A DNA stretch of 64,000 nt from Paenibacillus alba (GCF_013204855.1 NZ_JABMKZ010000035.1:21654-85653), one strand, 5' to 3'. Shown: positions 8,388 through 17,519, counted from the first letter of the stretch. Notes: a model not told the origin generated them from the letters alone. A program made the numbers and translations.

Positions 8388-10346
8388 ATGTCACGCAAAG
8401 TATTTATAGGGATAGCGATAGTGATCTTATTGGGTATCGGAGGGAGCTGGATATATAACAAAGGAATGAAAGGTAAAGACCAGTCGCTCCAACAGGTCAA
8501 ACCGGTTACAGCGATGCCGCAGCGCCAAGAACTTAAGAAGGTAGTATCTGTAGCCAAGCTTAAGGACAGTTATGACGTTGTTGTCGTTGGAACAGATCCA
8601 GAAGGCATAAGTGCTGCTGTCTCCGCCGCGCGCAATGGACTCCAAACCTTATTGATAGACAGCAGAAACCGTGAAATACTTGGAGGCTTGATGACCGTAG
8701 GCTGGCTGAACAGCATTGATATGAACTGGGTTAAACCAGACACGAGTTTACTAGGCAAGGAACAGGCGTACTTAAATCAAGGAATATTTGCAGAGTGGTA
8801 CAAAAAAATAGAAGGCCATTCGTTTGATATCCAAACAGCCGCTAATAGCTTTTATAGGCTTGTAAGCTCAGAGGAGAACATTGATATCTCCATGGACTCA
8901 AAAGCAATTGAGCCTATTATTAAAAAAGATGATAAATCCACTGTTGTGGAAGGAATAAAAGTGACATCGAAGGACGGCACCCAGCATAGCGTAGCAGCCA
9001 AATCTGTCATTGATGCTACGCAGGATGGTGACATCGCGGCAGCGGCTGGCGTCGGATTCACAATAGGGCGCGAAGACTTGGGAGATGTCAAATCTTCCAT
9101 GGCAGTAACGGCTGTTTTTCGTTTGAAAAATATCGATGCCAAAGCATGGGAGCTGATCTCCAAACGACTTAACGGGGATGGGAACGACGGCACTGGAACG
9201 GACAACATGTCGGCATGGGGATACGGTACGGAAATGAAAAGCTACGTCCCGCTTAACAAGGAACGCGCCATGATGCGTGGGCTGAACATAGGCAGGCAAA
9301 ATGATGATACGGTTTTGATTAACGCGCTGCATATTTTCGGAATTGATGGATTAAACCCAGCTGCGCAGAAGGAAGCCCTGCAAATTGCCAAAGAGGAAAT
9401 TCCTAATGTCGTTAAGTATCTGCAAACATTTCCTGAATTCAAGAATGCCGAGCTGGATGGCATAGCTTCCGAGCTATATGTTCGAGAAACCCGGCATATG
9501 AAGGGCTTATACCGCTTAAGCATTCTTGACTTATTGGAAAATCGCGATCAGTGGGACAGGATTGCCTTTGGTTCTTACCCTGCGGATATCCAGAAGACTT
9601 CACCAGCAGATAATGGCGCAATTCCGGTTGATCCTTGGCGTTATGCCGTTCCGTTCCGCAGCATTGTTCCGCAAGCCGTGGATGGATTGCTTGTAGTGGG
9701 GCGTTCAGCCAGTTATGATACGCTAGCACATGGAAGTGCCCGCGTCATCCCGACTGGAATGGCCGAAGGCCAAGCGGCAGGCGTTGCCGTTAAACTTGCT
9801 AAGGACAACAATGTTACCTTCCGCCAACTAGCCGAATCGAAGCCGTTAATTGAAGAGATGCAAAAACAGATGAATAATCAAGGAATGGATATAAAGCCTT
9901 ATACGTTGAAACAGCCGTCTTTTATGACGCATAAAGATTATCCAGGACTTAAAGCAGCCGTTTATATGGGACTTGCCTACGGATCATATGGCAATTCAGC
10001 ATTTGATTTAGATAAGGCCTCTAATGTTCAGCGGATGGTGAACCAGCTGAGCAATATCAAGCGTATGTATGCTTCTCATTTTACCGGTAATCCTTCCGAA
10101 GCATTGAAAGGTGTAGAAGAACCGGCAAAAAAACCATTAAGTTTGCAGCAAGCGAGCTTTACAATAGTAAAAGCGATTGGTTTAGACGCAACGACGATCG
10201 AGGAAGCCCCCGCGGTACTTCAGGCGAAAGGGATCATTAGCAAAGCCAGCGTTGATCTCATTACCGATAAGCAGAAGTTAACTAATGGAGATGCTTATAT
10301 GCTGCTCAAAGATGCAGTAGGCAGTCTAGCTGGGAAGCAGTTCTAA
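8388..10346 (+). CDS. membrane-anchored FAD-dependent oxidoreductase
   Basis: 652 residues. An N-terminal hydrophobic segment (about 5-25) without a clear signal peptidase site suggests an uncleaved anchor. A Rossmann FAD-binding segment follows at about residues 62-95 (YDVVVVGTDPEGISAAVSAARNG, then an acidic end LLIDSR and GGLMTVGWLN), typical of the FAD_oxidored group. Late motifs VDGLLVVGRSASYD and GMAEGQAAGVAVKLA complete the FAD fold. About 120 C-terminal residues look like a small helical repeat region. Substrate unknown. It follows an OmpR-type two-component pair by 115 bp and carries a candidate operator for it. Confidence 0.85.
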   Translation: MSRKVFIGIAIVILLGIGGSWIYNKGMKGKDQSLQQVKPVTAMPQRQELKKVVSVAKLKDSYDVVVVGTDPEGISAAVSAARNGLQTLLIDSRNREILGGLMTVGWLNSIDMNWVKPDTSLLGKEQAYLNQGIFAEWYKKIEGHSFDIQTAANSFYRLVSSEENIDISMDSKAIEPIIKKDDKSTVVEGIKVTSKDGTQHSVAAKSVIDATQDGDIAAAAGVGFTIGREDLGDVKSSMAVTAVFRLKNIDAKAWELISKRLNGDGNDGTGTDNMSAWGYGTEMKSYVPLNKERAMMRGLNIGRQNDDTVLINALHIFGIDGLNPAAQKEALQIAKEEIPNVVKYLQTFPEFKNAELDGIASELYVRETRHMKGLYRLSILDLLENRDQWDRIAFGSYPADIQKTSPADNGAIPVDPWRYAVPFRSIVPQAVDGLLVVGRSASYDTLAHGSARVIPTGMAEGQAAGVAVKLAKDNNVTFRQLAESKPLIEEMQKQMNNQGMDIKPYTLKQPSFMTHKDYPGLKAAVYMGLAYGSYGNSAFDLDKASNVQRMVNQLSNIKRMYASHFTGNPSEALKGVEEPAKKPLSLQQASFTIVKAIGLDATTIEEAPAVLQAKGIISKASVDLITDKQKLTNGDAYMLLKDAVGSLAGKQF

Positions 10347-10439
10347 CTTTGAATCGTTGGGCTTTAGAACAAATAATGCAAATAACGGCCTATGCAGGTA
10401 TCAAAGCTGCGATTTGGAAACGAGTGGGCAAATTTCCAG

Positions 10440-10468
10440 TTGACACAAAAGTAGTTAGGTGCCATACT
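10440..10468 (+). promoter_or_regulatory. strong sigma-A-like promoter abutting the MarR start
   Basis: TTGACA (10440-10445), 17 bases, CATACT (10463-10468). The -10 box touches ATG 10469, and the expected transcription start falls near ATG 10475, so the message would be nearly leaderless. Confidence 0.45.
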
Positions 10469-11038
10469 ATGCGTATGAACAAAGATAATCAAGTATTAAA
10501 TGACGTTGATGCTATTCCTTCGCTTGTACAATCCAAGAGGCAGATTGATCGCTATAACCTAGACATCGACGCACAGGCGATACTCGTCGCATCTAGGCTA
10601 ATGGCAGCGGGAGCCAAGCTTGGACATGCTTCGGAAATTCATTTCTCCAGATTCGGTTTATCAACAGGGCGCTATCGATTACTAGCTGATCTTGAAGACA
10701 ATGAAGGGGAGGAGCTGCCTTCGCAATTAGCGGAGCATCTAGGTGTTACACGTGCGACAGTGACTGGTCTTATCGACATTCTTGAGCGAGATGGCCTAGT
10801 GTCCCGGCGTTCAAGCTCAGTGGATGGTCGTCAGCGATCGGTCGTTTTGACCGAGGAAGGTGCGAAGAAGCTCCGTGAAATGGCTCCTGAGCATTTCGCT
10901 CGGCTGGAAGCAATGGTGGGTTTACTCAATATCGAGGAACGCAGCTTATTTCTCGACCTGCTAGGCCGAGTCACACAAGGCATCTCAGCACTTACGGACG
11001 AATCAGTCGAAGTAAAGGAAAACTTCAGTAATGAGTAA
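10469..11038 (+). CDS. MarR-family transcriptional regulator
   Basis: About 189 residues. The core is a MarR winged helix: an N-terminal helix (DAQAILVASRLMAAGAKL), GLSTGRYRLLADLED, the recognition region LPSQLAEHLGVTRATVTGLIDILERDGLVSRR, and the wing DGRQRSVVLTEEGAKKL. MarR proteins are usually small-molecule-responsive repressors. ATG 10469 or 10475 is preferred over the far upstream TTG 10349, because a TTGACA-17-CATACT promoter lies between them. The following membrane protein and NmrA-like reductase are the likely regulated genes. Confidence 0.85.
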   Translation: MRMNKDNQVLNDVDAIPSLVQSKRQIDRYNLDIDAQAILVASRLMAAGAKLGHASEIHFSRFGLSTGRYRLLADLEDNEGEELPSQLAEHLGVTRATVTGLIDILERDGLVSRRSSSVDGRQRSVVLTEEGAKKLREMAPEHFARLEAMVGLLNIEERSLFLDLLGRVTQGISALTDESVEVKENFSNE

Positions 11039-11041
11039 AAC

Positions 11042-11064
11042 GGGCTAGTGATACTAGCCCATTT
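11042..11064 (+). terminator. intrinsic terminator after the MarR gene
   Basis: GGGCTAG (11042-11048) pairs perfectly with CTAGCCC (11054-11060) around a 5-base loop, followed by ATTTT. Confidence 0.75.
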
Positions 11065-11143
11065 TCACTCTTATATAGTTAGGCTCCTAATTACATGCCG
11101 AAAAAATAGCTGCTGAAATTTAAAAAAGGAAGGGAGTAACGAC

Positions 11144-11653
11144 ATGAGCAAGATGAAATACCAGAATCAGACAAAAGGTATTTATGACATCAAGACTGCT
11201 GGATCCAAGAGAAAGAATTTTATACTGTGGCGAGAAGTTGCAATGGCTTATATTGCTCCTGCTGTTATGGCAGGTATCGGGGGACTGGTCACTGCCGACA
11301 GGAGTCTTCAGATAGGGGCATTGACCACAATTGGCGTAACATCGGCGTTGGTGGCTTGGATGCTGGGTCTGTGGCTGCGAAGTCGAGGAGTCCGTAAACG
11401 GTGGGTCACCGGTCCACATCGTTTGGTTGTGGTCGGGATGTTCGGGTTGGCAGGGATAGCGTTTGGCCTGTTCGCCGCATGGGTGACAGCTGATTTGCTG
11501 GGAATTATGATTCCAATGGATCAATTGGCCTGGGTCGATCGGGTCTGGATCGATTTCCCGTTATCTGGCTTTATAGCAAGCACGATAGTGACATGGCGGT
11601 GGCGTGATGCTATCGCAACAAATTACTCATTCAAAGGAGAAGAGACAAAATGA
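11144..11653 (+). CDS. small four-helix membrane protein of unknown function
   Basis: 169 residues with four hydrophobic segments (about 32-48, 55-76, 89-117 and 132-150) separated by short basic loops (LRSRGVRKRW). I do not recognise the family. The start ATG 11144 follows GGAAGGGAG. Its stop overlaps the ATG of the NmrA-like gene (ATGA), so the two are translated together; the upstream MarR gene is separated from them by a terminator. Possibly a partner or membrane dock for the reductase; that is only context. Confidence 0.75.
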   Translation: MSKMKYQNQTKGIYDIKTAGSKRKNFILWREVAMAYIAPAVMAGIGGLVTADRSLQIGALTTIGVTSALVAWMLGLWLRSRGVRKRWVTGPHRLVVVGMFGLAGIAFGLFAAWVTADLLGIMIPMDQLAWVDRVWIDFPLSGFIASTIVTWRWRDAIATNYSFKGEETK

Positions 11654-12516
11654 TAACGATTATTGGAGCAACAGGTACGATAGGAAGTAGGCTTGTGGAA
11701 CGTTTGGTTGATCTTGGTGTACCCGCCCGGGCGCTGAGCAGAGAAGCTGAGAAGCTGCGTAATCGATTCGGGGAAAAAGGCCGCTCGACTATCGAAGTGG
11801 CATCGGCTGATGCTGCTGATCCTGAATCGCTGCGCCGTGCGTTCGCAGGAGCTAGCCAACTCTTCCTGGCCATGTCCAACAGCCCAAGACAAATCGAATT
11901 GGAGACTTCGATCATTAACATCGCCGTCGAAGCAGGGATCGAACATATCGTCAAGATATCCAGTCCTGCCTTTGAACAAAAATCTCCAGTGGCGGTGGCG
12001 GGCTGGCATCACGAAATCGAGAAAACCTTGGGCGAGTCTGGCATCACCTATACAGTATTGCGTCCTTATGCGTTCATGCAAAACTTGCTGCGCCTTGCAC
12101 CAACAGTCTCAGCACAAAATGCTTTCTTCGGCGCCATGGGAGATTCACCATGTAATTTCATTGACTGCCGGGATATCGCAGATGTTGCCGCAGAGGTTCT
12201 AACTAATCGCAAAGCATCGGGTCAAATATATACGCTCACCGGTTCGGAAATTTTCAGCTATCCTCAGATCGCGGATAAACTATCTGCGCTGCTCGAGCGT
12301 CCGATACGTTACATCGATATGGACCCTCAAGTACTGCTCGGCAATTTAATCGAGCACGGGCATATGCCTCCTTGGCTCGCGAACCATGTTGTGGAAATTC
12401 AGACCATGTCTACGTTGGTGCCGGAAAGTCCTACGGACACTGTAAAGAGCTTGCTCGGTAGAGAGCCCCGCACGCTAGACGCTTTTCTGCATGAGTATGC
12501 AGCTAATTTCAAGTAG
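11650..12516 (+). CDS. NmrA-like NAD(P)-binding reductase (atypical SDR)
   Basis: 288 residues beginning with a Rossmann glycine motif, IIGATGTIGSRLVERL (GxxGxxG), followed by ALSREAEKL as in NADPH-binding NmrA/HSCARG and quinone-reductase-2 type proteins. The segment ASADAADPESLRRAFAGASQLFLAMSN is typical of the family. No YxxxK pair is evident, as in atypical SDRs. Members are NADPH sensors or small quinone/azo reductases in the cytosol. Four-base overlap with the preceding membrane protein gene shows coupling. Confidence 0.85.
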   Translation: MITIIGATGTIGSRLVERLVDLGVPARALSREAEKLRNRFGEKGRSTIEVASADAADPESLRRAFAGASQLFLAMSNSPRQIELETSIINIAVEAGIEHIVKISSPAFEQKSPVAVAGWHHEIEKTLGESGITYTVLRPYAFMQNLLRLAPTVSAQNAFFGAMGDSPCNFIDCRDIADVAAEVLTNRKASGQIYTLTGSEIFSYPQIADKLSALLERPIRYIDMDPQVLLGNLIEHGHMPPWLANHVVEIQTMSTLVPESPTDTVKSLLGREPRTLDAFLHEYAANFK

Positions 12517-12531
12517 GCAGCGAACGGCGAC

Positions 12532-13170
12532 TTAAAGCCGCCTCTTATCGTCTTGGGTGTAAGAACCGAGCAACCCTGACTTGTATCCTTGGGCGACCGC
12601 ACCAATGCGTGTTTTGACGCCGAGCTTCTGATTGATCGACGTGAGATGGTATTCGACCGTTCGCTGACTGATAACCAGCCGCAGGGCGATCTCTTTGTTG
12701 GTCAACTCCATGGCGACCAGTTCCAACACCTCTCGCTCTTTCGGGGTAAGCTGGTCAGGCGGTCGGGCCATCATTTTTTCGGAAACGAGTGCATAGCCCA
12801 TCACGCTTTGTTTAATAGCGTTAATAATCTGCGCGTAGGTGCTTTGCTTGGATAAATAGGCATGCGCCCCGATTTCATAGGCTTTGGCATAAAACTCGTC
12901 ATACGTATAGCCGGACAGCAGAATGATTTTCAGCGAATGGCCGAAGCGCTCTTTCAGCATTTTACCCAGCTCGAATCCGTTCAAATACGGCATCGAGATG
13001 TCCATGACGAGCACGTCCGGCCGGCAGTCGCCAATTTTCTCCAGCAGCTCGCGAGGATCGCCGAACGTTTGCGGGACCTCGATGTCCGGTTCCTTTTCGA
13101 GCCGGTTTTTCAACCCTTCAAGCACAAGGGGATGGTCGTCGAGCAGTACGACTCTTATGTGGTCAGGCAT
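12532..13170 (-). CDS. ComA-like NarL/LuxR response regulator
   Basis: 212 residues. Receiver: LLDDHPLVLEGLKNRLE, phospho-acceptor D57 in VLVMDISMPYLNG, Ser in ILLSGYT, Lys in AYLSKQS. C-terminal LuxR domain: LTPKEREVLELVAMELTNKEIALRLVISQRTVEYHLTSI. ATG 13170 is chosen over 13176 because GGAGG lies nine bases upstream; it overlaps the kinase stop by 8 bp. Together with the PDZ-like kinase upstream it resembles ComP/ComA. Convergent with the NmrA-like gene, with only 15 bp between stops and no obvious terminator. Confidence 0.88.
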   Translation of the reverse strand: MPDHIRVVLLDDHPLVLEGLKNRLEKEPDIEVPQTFGDPRELLEKIGDCRPDVLVMDISMPYLNGFELGKMLKERFGHSLKIILLSGYTYDEFYAKAYEIGAHAYLSKQSTYAQIINAIKQSVMGYALVSEKMMARPPDQLTPKEREVLELVAMELTNKEIALRLVISQRTVEYHLTSINQKLGVKTRIGAVAQGYKSGLLGSYTQDDKRRL

Positions 13171-15088
13171 GGGCATGCGCCTCCGTTCCGAATGGCAGTT
13201 TGATCGTGACGACCGTTCCGTTTCCCGGGGAGGAGTCGACATCCGTATCCCCGCCGAGGTGACGAATTTGGCTGTGTACAGACAGCAGGCCGAATCTTCT
13301 TTCCCCTTCAGAAGAAGGATACAAAACCGACGCGATGTCGAATCCTTTGCCGTTATCGGTCATTTGACAGTAGATTATTTGCTGGTCCATCCATAATCGG
13401 ATTGTTATGTCGGTCGCTTCGGAATGCTTGAAGGCGTTATGAACGATTTCGCGTATGGCCCGGAACAAATTCGTTTTGATCAGCTCGTTTGCCGGTTCTC
13501 CAGGAGGGAGCCCGTAAGCGAGTTCTATTCGGATATCTCCTTTTTCCCGCATCGTTCGCATGAGCCAGTGCAGTGCCTCTTTCAAATCGCCTTTGTCGAT
13601 AATATGCGGGTACAAATCGTCGCATAGCGTTCGAATATCGCGCTGCGAGTCGTAGACGCATTTCAGCCACACGGCGATTTGCTCTTTGTCCGCTATCCCC
13701 GTATCGTGCAGCTCCTCCAGGTCCCGCGACAAAAAGATCAAATTTTGCAGCAAATGATCATGCAAATAGTACGTGGTGCGAATGCGTTCGGACTGCTGCG
13801 CCTCGAGCAGGATTCGGTTGTACGGGATCATGTCGCTCTGTGCATGCGGCTTGTTCCCATTCTCCGCCAGCTGTTTATACAGCTGAAGCTTTTGTCGTTC
13901 CAGCCATTCCACGTGCCGCTGGGATTTCCGCCGAAAGCGCTGCAAGCATTTCTGATAAACGAAAGTTAGCAGGGCGAACAGCACAAAAAGCAGATAGAGC
14001 CCAACCGCTGGTCCTTTGGCAGCAAGAGTGAACAACGCGAACGAACTACCCAAATAAATGCCGTGAATGAGCAGCCGCGGAAAATAAAGCTGGATATCGA
14101 GCATGCTCCTGTCGATGAGCAGGTAAGTGAGCGCGCCGGAAAATGGAATAAGGCCGATGAGCGTATATGTGATGAGGACGATAGGTTCGTCCCCGAGGAG
14201 TATCGGAATGGCGTATAGAAACGTGTAAGGCAGCAGGCTTAAGAACAGCCCGGCGAACAAGACGAGCAGCTGGTTTTGCTCCGGCCGGCCGAACGTTTTC
14301 CAGTAAGCGAAGGTGATCCCGGCCAGCAGCAGAAGCGTGCCGACAACCGTCAAATTGAGTATGTCCACGACCCAATAGTACACATCTTGACCGGCCGCGA
14401 TAAAGTAAACGAGCGATAGCGAGAGGACGATCGAATAAACCAGATAGCCTGTAAGCAGTTTCTTGAACCGGGTATGGACCGTTCGGAACACCAACAGCAA
14501 ATAAAAAGAAAGAAGCAGGTGCGGCAGCCAAATCGAGCATAAAATGATGATCAGTTCGGACACCGTTTTCTCGTCGGAAAACTGACTCAGCACGCATAGC
14601 GCCATCAACCCGTTCAGCATGTAAAACTGGCGGATAATGCGTGACTCCGGCTTCGTCCGAACGGCAAAGACGCCTATGCCGAGCAGCGTCAATTCCAAGA
14701 CGGCCGAGATGATCATCTGGACGATGTCGCTCGGACCGGGAGCGCTTCGGAACTCTCGATGGGTTCCGTCCTGCTTCTCCACGGCGATATAACTCGCTCT
14801 GGTCAAGATGGCCCCGGAAACGGTCTTGACCAGCTTCGGTTGGGGACTGCCGTCCATGGCTGCGATCTTGTCGCCTGGCTGAATATCCCAAACCGCCGCT
14901 TTGCCGCTTTCGTCGATCGACTCGACAGGCCATCCGGCGCCGGACGATTGCCCAAGCTCGATGCCGAGGTAGGGCGCATTGAAAGAAACGATATGTATAT
15001 AAACGGCAAGCATGAGGTAACAAACGAAGGATGCGGCAATCCATCGGCCGTTTTTTTGTTTTGGCTGCAAACGTTTCAGTCCGTTCAT
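13163..15088 (-). CDS. ComP-like sensor histidine kinase with extracytoplasmic PDZ-like domain
   Basis: 641 residues. One membrane segment (about 15-35), then a PDZ-like domain (about 38-115; LGIEL, GWPVESIDESGKAAVWDIQPGDKI), then seven or eight further membrane helices, a coiled linker, a HisKA_3 box YYLHDHLLQNLIFLSRDLE (H443) and a HATPase domain (EIVHNAFKHSEA, TDNGKGFD, FGLLSVHSQI). This order matches ComP, the peptide-pheromone kinase of Bacillus. No comQ or comX precursor is visible nearby, so the ligand is unknown. Codons are noticeably GC-richer than in genes to the left and right. Confidence 0.88.
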   Translation of the reverse strand: MNGLKRLQPKQKNGRWIAASFVCYLMLAVYIHIVSFNAPYLGIELGQSSGAGWPVESIDESGKAAVWDIQPGDKIAAMDGSPQPKLVKTVSGAILTRASYIAVEKQDGTHREFRSAPGPSDIVQMIISAVLELTLLGIGVFAVRTKPESRIIRQFYMLNGLMALCVLSQFSDEKTVSELIIILCSIWLPHLLLSFYLLLVFRTVHTRFKKLLTGYLVYSIVLSLSLVYFIAAGQDVYYWVVDILNLTVVGTLLLLAGITFAYWKTFGRPEQNQLLVLFAGLFLSLLPYTFLYAIPILLGDEPIVLITYTLIGLIPFSGALTYLLIDRSMLDIQLYFPRLLIHGIYLGSSFALFTLAAKGPAVGLYLLFVLFALLTFVYQKCLQRFRRKSQRHVEWLERQKLQLYKQLAENGNKPHAQSDMIPYNRILLEAQQSERIRTTYYLHDHLLQNLIFLSRDLEELHDTGIADKEQIAVWLKCVYDSQRDIRTLCDDLYPHIIDKGDLKEALHWLMRTMREKGDIRIELAYGLPPGEPANELIKTNLFRAIREIVHNAFKHSEATDITIRLWMDQQIIYCQMTDNGKGFDIASVLYPSSEGERRFGLLSVHSQIRHLGGDTDVDSSPGNGTVVTIKLPFGTEAHAHA

Positions 15089-15178
15089 TGTATGCGATCA
15101 CCCGTTTCAAGTATAACATGCATGCCGTAAGAATAGAGCAAACCTCGCCGTCAAAGGGAGGTTTGCCCCTAAGTGCGT

Positions 15179-17209
15179 TTACGGAAAACGATAAAACATC
15201 GCAGCGGCTTCTTTGCGCAGCATCGGCTGCTTCGAGTGATAGTCGACCGCGCCGGTTGCGTCCGCAACGACCTCCGGGCCGAAGTAGCCTCTGGCGACGA
15301 CGGTTTGCACGCCTTCGAGTGCCCAGGCGTCGGTATCGCCTTTCAGCGCGGCTTTCTGCGGAACGGCTCCGGCGGAGCCGAAGCCTAGCAGCAGCGCACG
15401 CGACAAGATGACGGCCGCTTCCTGACGGATGATCGGCCGATCCGGTTCGAACGCATCGCGGGTCGTGCCGTTGACGAGGCCTAACGCAAGAGCCGTCTGG
15501 ATTTCGGCGGCATACGGACTTTGCGCGGCATCGGCGAACGACTCTGGTTCCGGGGACAAAGGGATATCCGATAGTTTCATCAACTGCCCGACGAATTGAG
15601 CGCGGGTGATCGGTTGATCCGGGTGAAACGCCAGGCTGTTTTCTTTCCCTAGCAAGCCCTGCTGCTGAACATAGTAGATGAATCTCGCATAGGGGTGGTT
15701 GTCAGGCACATCGGAGAATGGTTTCGGGCCTGGCAGCTTTTCCGACCAGCTGTCCGCTTTATTATAGGAAAAGTACAGCTTGCCTTCGCCGACATCCTTG
15801 AAAGCCGCTTTTCTGCCGCTTTCATCCTCGAACAGCAGTTCCTTGACTTGCTTCAAGCGATGCGTCCCGTAAGAGTCGGTGATAAGCAGTCCGCCGACCT
15901 GTGCGACTACATCGTAATGCCACATTGGAAGCCTTAAATCGCGGTAAAAGCCTTCCAGACGCCGAAGCTGATCTTTCGTCTGGCTTATGGGAGGTGCTGT
16001 TTCTTGCGGCGGATTTGGGGATCCCGGAAAATAATGATCCATGAACGATTTGAACAGCTGAGAGCGGATCGTTCTCGCTTGCTGCGCACTGTTCAATGCG
16101 ATGAATAGCCCTGTTTGGCGTTCGGGCAGCAGCCACATTTGTGCTTGAAAGCCTGAAGAAACGCCGGCCTTATCGACGACGGTTTGCCCGTTCGCGTACT
16201 CCGGGAACGACGATTCGAAGCCGTAGCCAACGCCAGGAATATCGGGATGAATCGATACGTCAAGCTGCTGCATGTCCCGAATGGACTGCGCGCTCAGGAT
16301 GGACGCATCTCCCAGCTTGCCGCCGTTTAGCTCAGCCCTCATGAACCGGGCCATATCAGCCCCTGTCGACATGAGGCCTCCGTCTGGCGAATTATTCGGG
16401 AACGTGGCGTACTGCGGAAGCGGCTCTCCGGCTCCGTCATGCGGGACGGCAAGCCGTTTTTGCACGTCCGGCGTAAGGATCAAATGGCTGTCGGTCATAC
16501 CGAGCGGCGTGAAGATGTGATCGGCGACGATGGTATCGAACGGTTTGCCAGAGACATTTTGTACGATATAACCGAGCAGGTCGTATGCGTAGTTGTCGTA
16601 ACTGAACGCTTCTCCCGGCTTTCGGATGACGGTAGGAAGGTTGTCTTTGACGAAAGTTTCCAGCGGGTAAACGTCCTGCGGATCGCCCTCGTCCGTGTCC
16701 GCCTCCGTTTGGTCGAAACCGCTCGTATGCGTCATTAGATGCTTGAGCGTCAGTGGAGCGCCCGTATTGTTCGGAATCCGGAGCCCGTTCAAATAGCCAC
16801 CGATATCGCGGTCCAGATCGACTTTGTGCTGCTCGGCCAATTGCATGACGGCGGTGGCGGTAAACGTTTTGGAAAGGGAGGCCAGACGGAACAGCGTACT
16901 GCCGGGATCGACCGGTGTCTGACGCTCTGCATCTGCGTAGCCGTATCCTTTGGCTAGCAGCGTCCGATCGTCCTTGACGACGACGATAACGGCGCCCGCG
17001 AGCTTTGCTTGAATGTCCGCCCGGTTGAAGAAACTATCAATGAACGATTCCGTCTCCTTCGGATCGGAAGGTCCGCCTTGAGGCACCTTCGTCTCAGTCG
17101 CATAAACGGCTGGCGGGATGAACAAGGCTGCAATCAACAAAACTGCAATCAACAAAGCCAAAAGTGTTTTGCGGACTTTGGATGCGGGGAAAGCTGAACG
17201 AATGTACAT
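15179..17209 (-). CDS. SLH-anchored serine hydrolase of the beta-lactamase/PBP class C fold
   Basis: 676 residues. Signal peptide about 1-38 (TLLALLIAVLLIAALFIPPAVYA). Catalytic domain about 50-390 with S111-x-x-K114 (SLSK), Y204-x-N206 (YDN) and a late KAG in DKAGVSSGF replacing the usual HTG. The final 180 residues (497-676) hold three SLH repeats (FSDVPDNHPYARFIYY, ITRAQFVGQLMKL, IIRQEAAVILSRAL, LRKEAAAMFYRF), which attach proteins to pyruvylated wall polymer. It is therefore likely a cell-surface esterase, peptidase or PBP-like enzyme. AAGGAG lies six bases before ATG 17209. It is upstream of and co-directional with the ComP-like operon. Confidence 0.88.
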   Translation of the reverse strand: MYIRSAFPASKVRKTLLALLIAVLLIAALFIPPAVYATETKVPQGGPSDPKETESFIDSFFNRADIQAKLAGAVIVVVKDDRTLLAKGYGYADAERQTPVDPGSTLFRLASLSKTFTATAVMQLAEQHKVDLDRDIGGYLNGLRIPNNTGAPLTLKHLMTHTSGFDQTEADTDEGDPQDVYPLETFVKDNLPTVIRKPGEAFSYDNYAYDLLGYIVQNVSGKPFDTIVADHIFTPLGMTDSHLILTPDVQKRLAVPHDGAGEPLPQYATFPNNSPDGGLMSTGADMARFMRAELNGGKLGDASILSAQSIRDMQQLDVSIHPDIPGVGYGFESSFPEYANGQTVVDKAGVSSGFQAQMWLLPERQTGLFIALNSAQQARTIRSQLFKSFMDHYFPGSPNPPQETAPPISQTKDQLRRLEGFYRDLRLPMWHYDVVAQVGGLLITDSYGTHRLKQVKELLFEDESGRKAAFKDVGEGKLYFSYNKADSWSEKLPGPKPFSDVPDNHPYARFIYYVQQQGLLGKENSLAFHPDQPITRAQFVGQLMKLSDIPLSPEPESFADAAQSPYAAEIQTALALGLVNGTTRDAFEPDRPIIRQEAAVILSRALLLGFGSAGAVPQKAALKGDTDAWALEGVQTVVARGYFGPEVVADATGAVDYHSKQPMLRKEAAAMFYRFP

Positions 17210-17305
17210 ATGGATCTCCTTTGCCTTGAGATAGATGAGGGATTTGACGCCCCATCTTTACCGTAGCACATTCTCTCAGTCGACAAATCCGTATCGCTGC
17301 GCGGT

Positions 17306-17351
17306 ATCCGCGCCATTCGCGCATTTGTATGGCGTGATCGCGCCAATGGGC
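17306..17351 (-). promoter_or_regulatory. GC-rich repeated CGCGCCA motif upstream of the SLH hydrolase
   Basis: CGCGCCA occurs at about 17309 and 17339, and TGGCG-N4-CGCGCCA forms an inverted repeat with the second copy. The block lies about 100 bp before the minus-strand hydrolase, a normal position for an operator. Binding protein unknown. Confidence 0.3.
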
Positions 17352-17453
17352 AGCATCGCTATAAGAGGAAATATCCATTCATTCGCGAATAGTTCTATAT
17401 CTGTTGGTATATTTCTTGAAATTAGATGACTCATAGAAAGGAGCAGTTATAAA

Positions 17454-17519
17454 ATGGCCGAGAGATACAGGGCGGACATTGGTCCTTGGAAAGAATATAT
17501 AGGTATATTGAAAAAGTAA
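17454..17519 (+). CDS. possible 21-residue peptide gene
   Basis: ATG 17454 is preceded by AAAGGAG at good spacing (10 bases) and opens a 21-codon frame ending at TAA 17517. The peptide is charged with aromatic residues (starts MAERYRADIGPWK) and has no signal sequence. Its only support is the ribosome site; it could be a remnant of a longer gene interrupted by the repeat block that follows. Confidence 0.25.
   Translation: MAERYRADIGPWKEYIGILKK

Noticed and set aside
10349..10468. 40-residue N-terminal extension of the MarR protein from TTG 10349
   Set aside because: No ribosome site, atypical for MarR, and a TTGACA-17-CATACT promoter lies inside it.
14046..15119. Long minus-strand frame of 357 codons inside the ComP-like kinase
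   Set aside because: Arg/His-rich, low-complexity reading of a GC-rich gene in the wrong frame; the kinase frame has clear family motifs.
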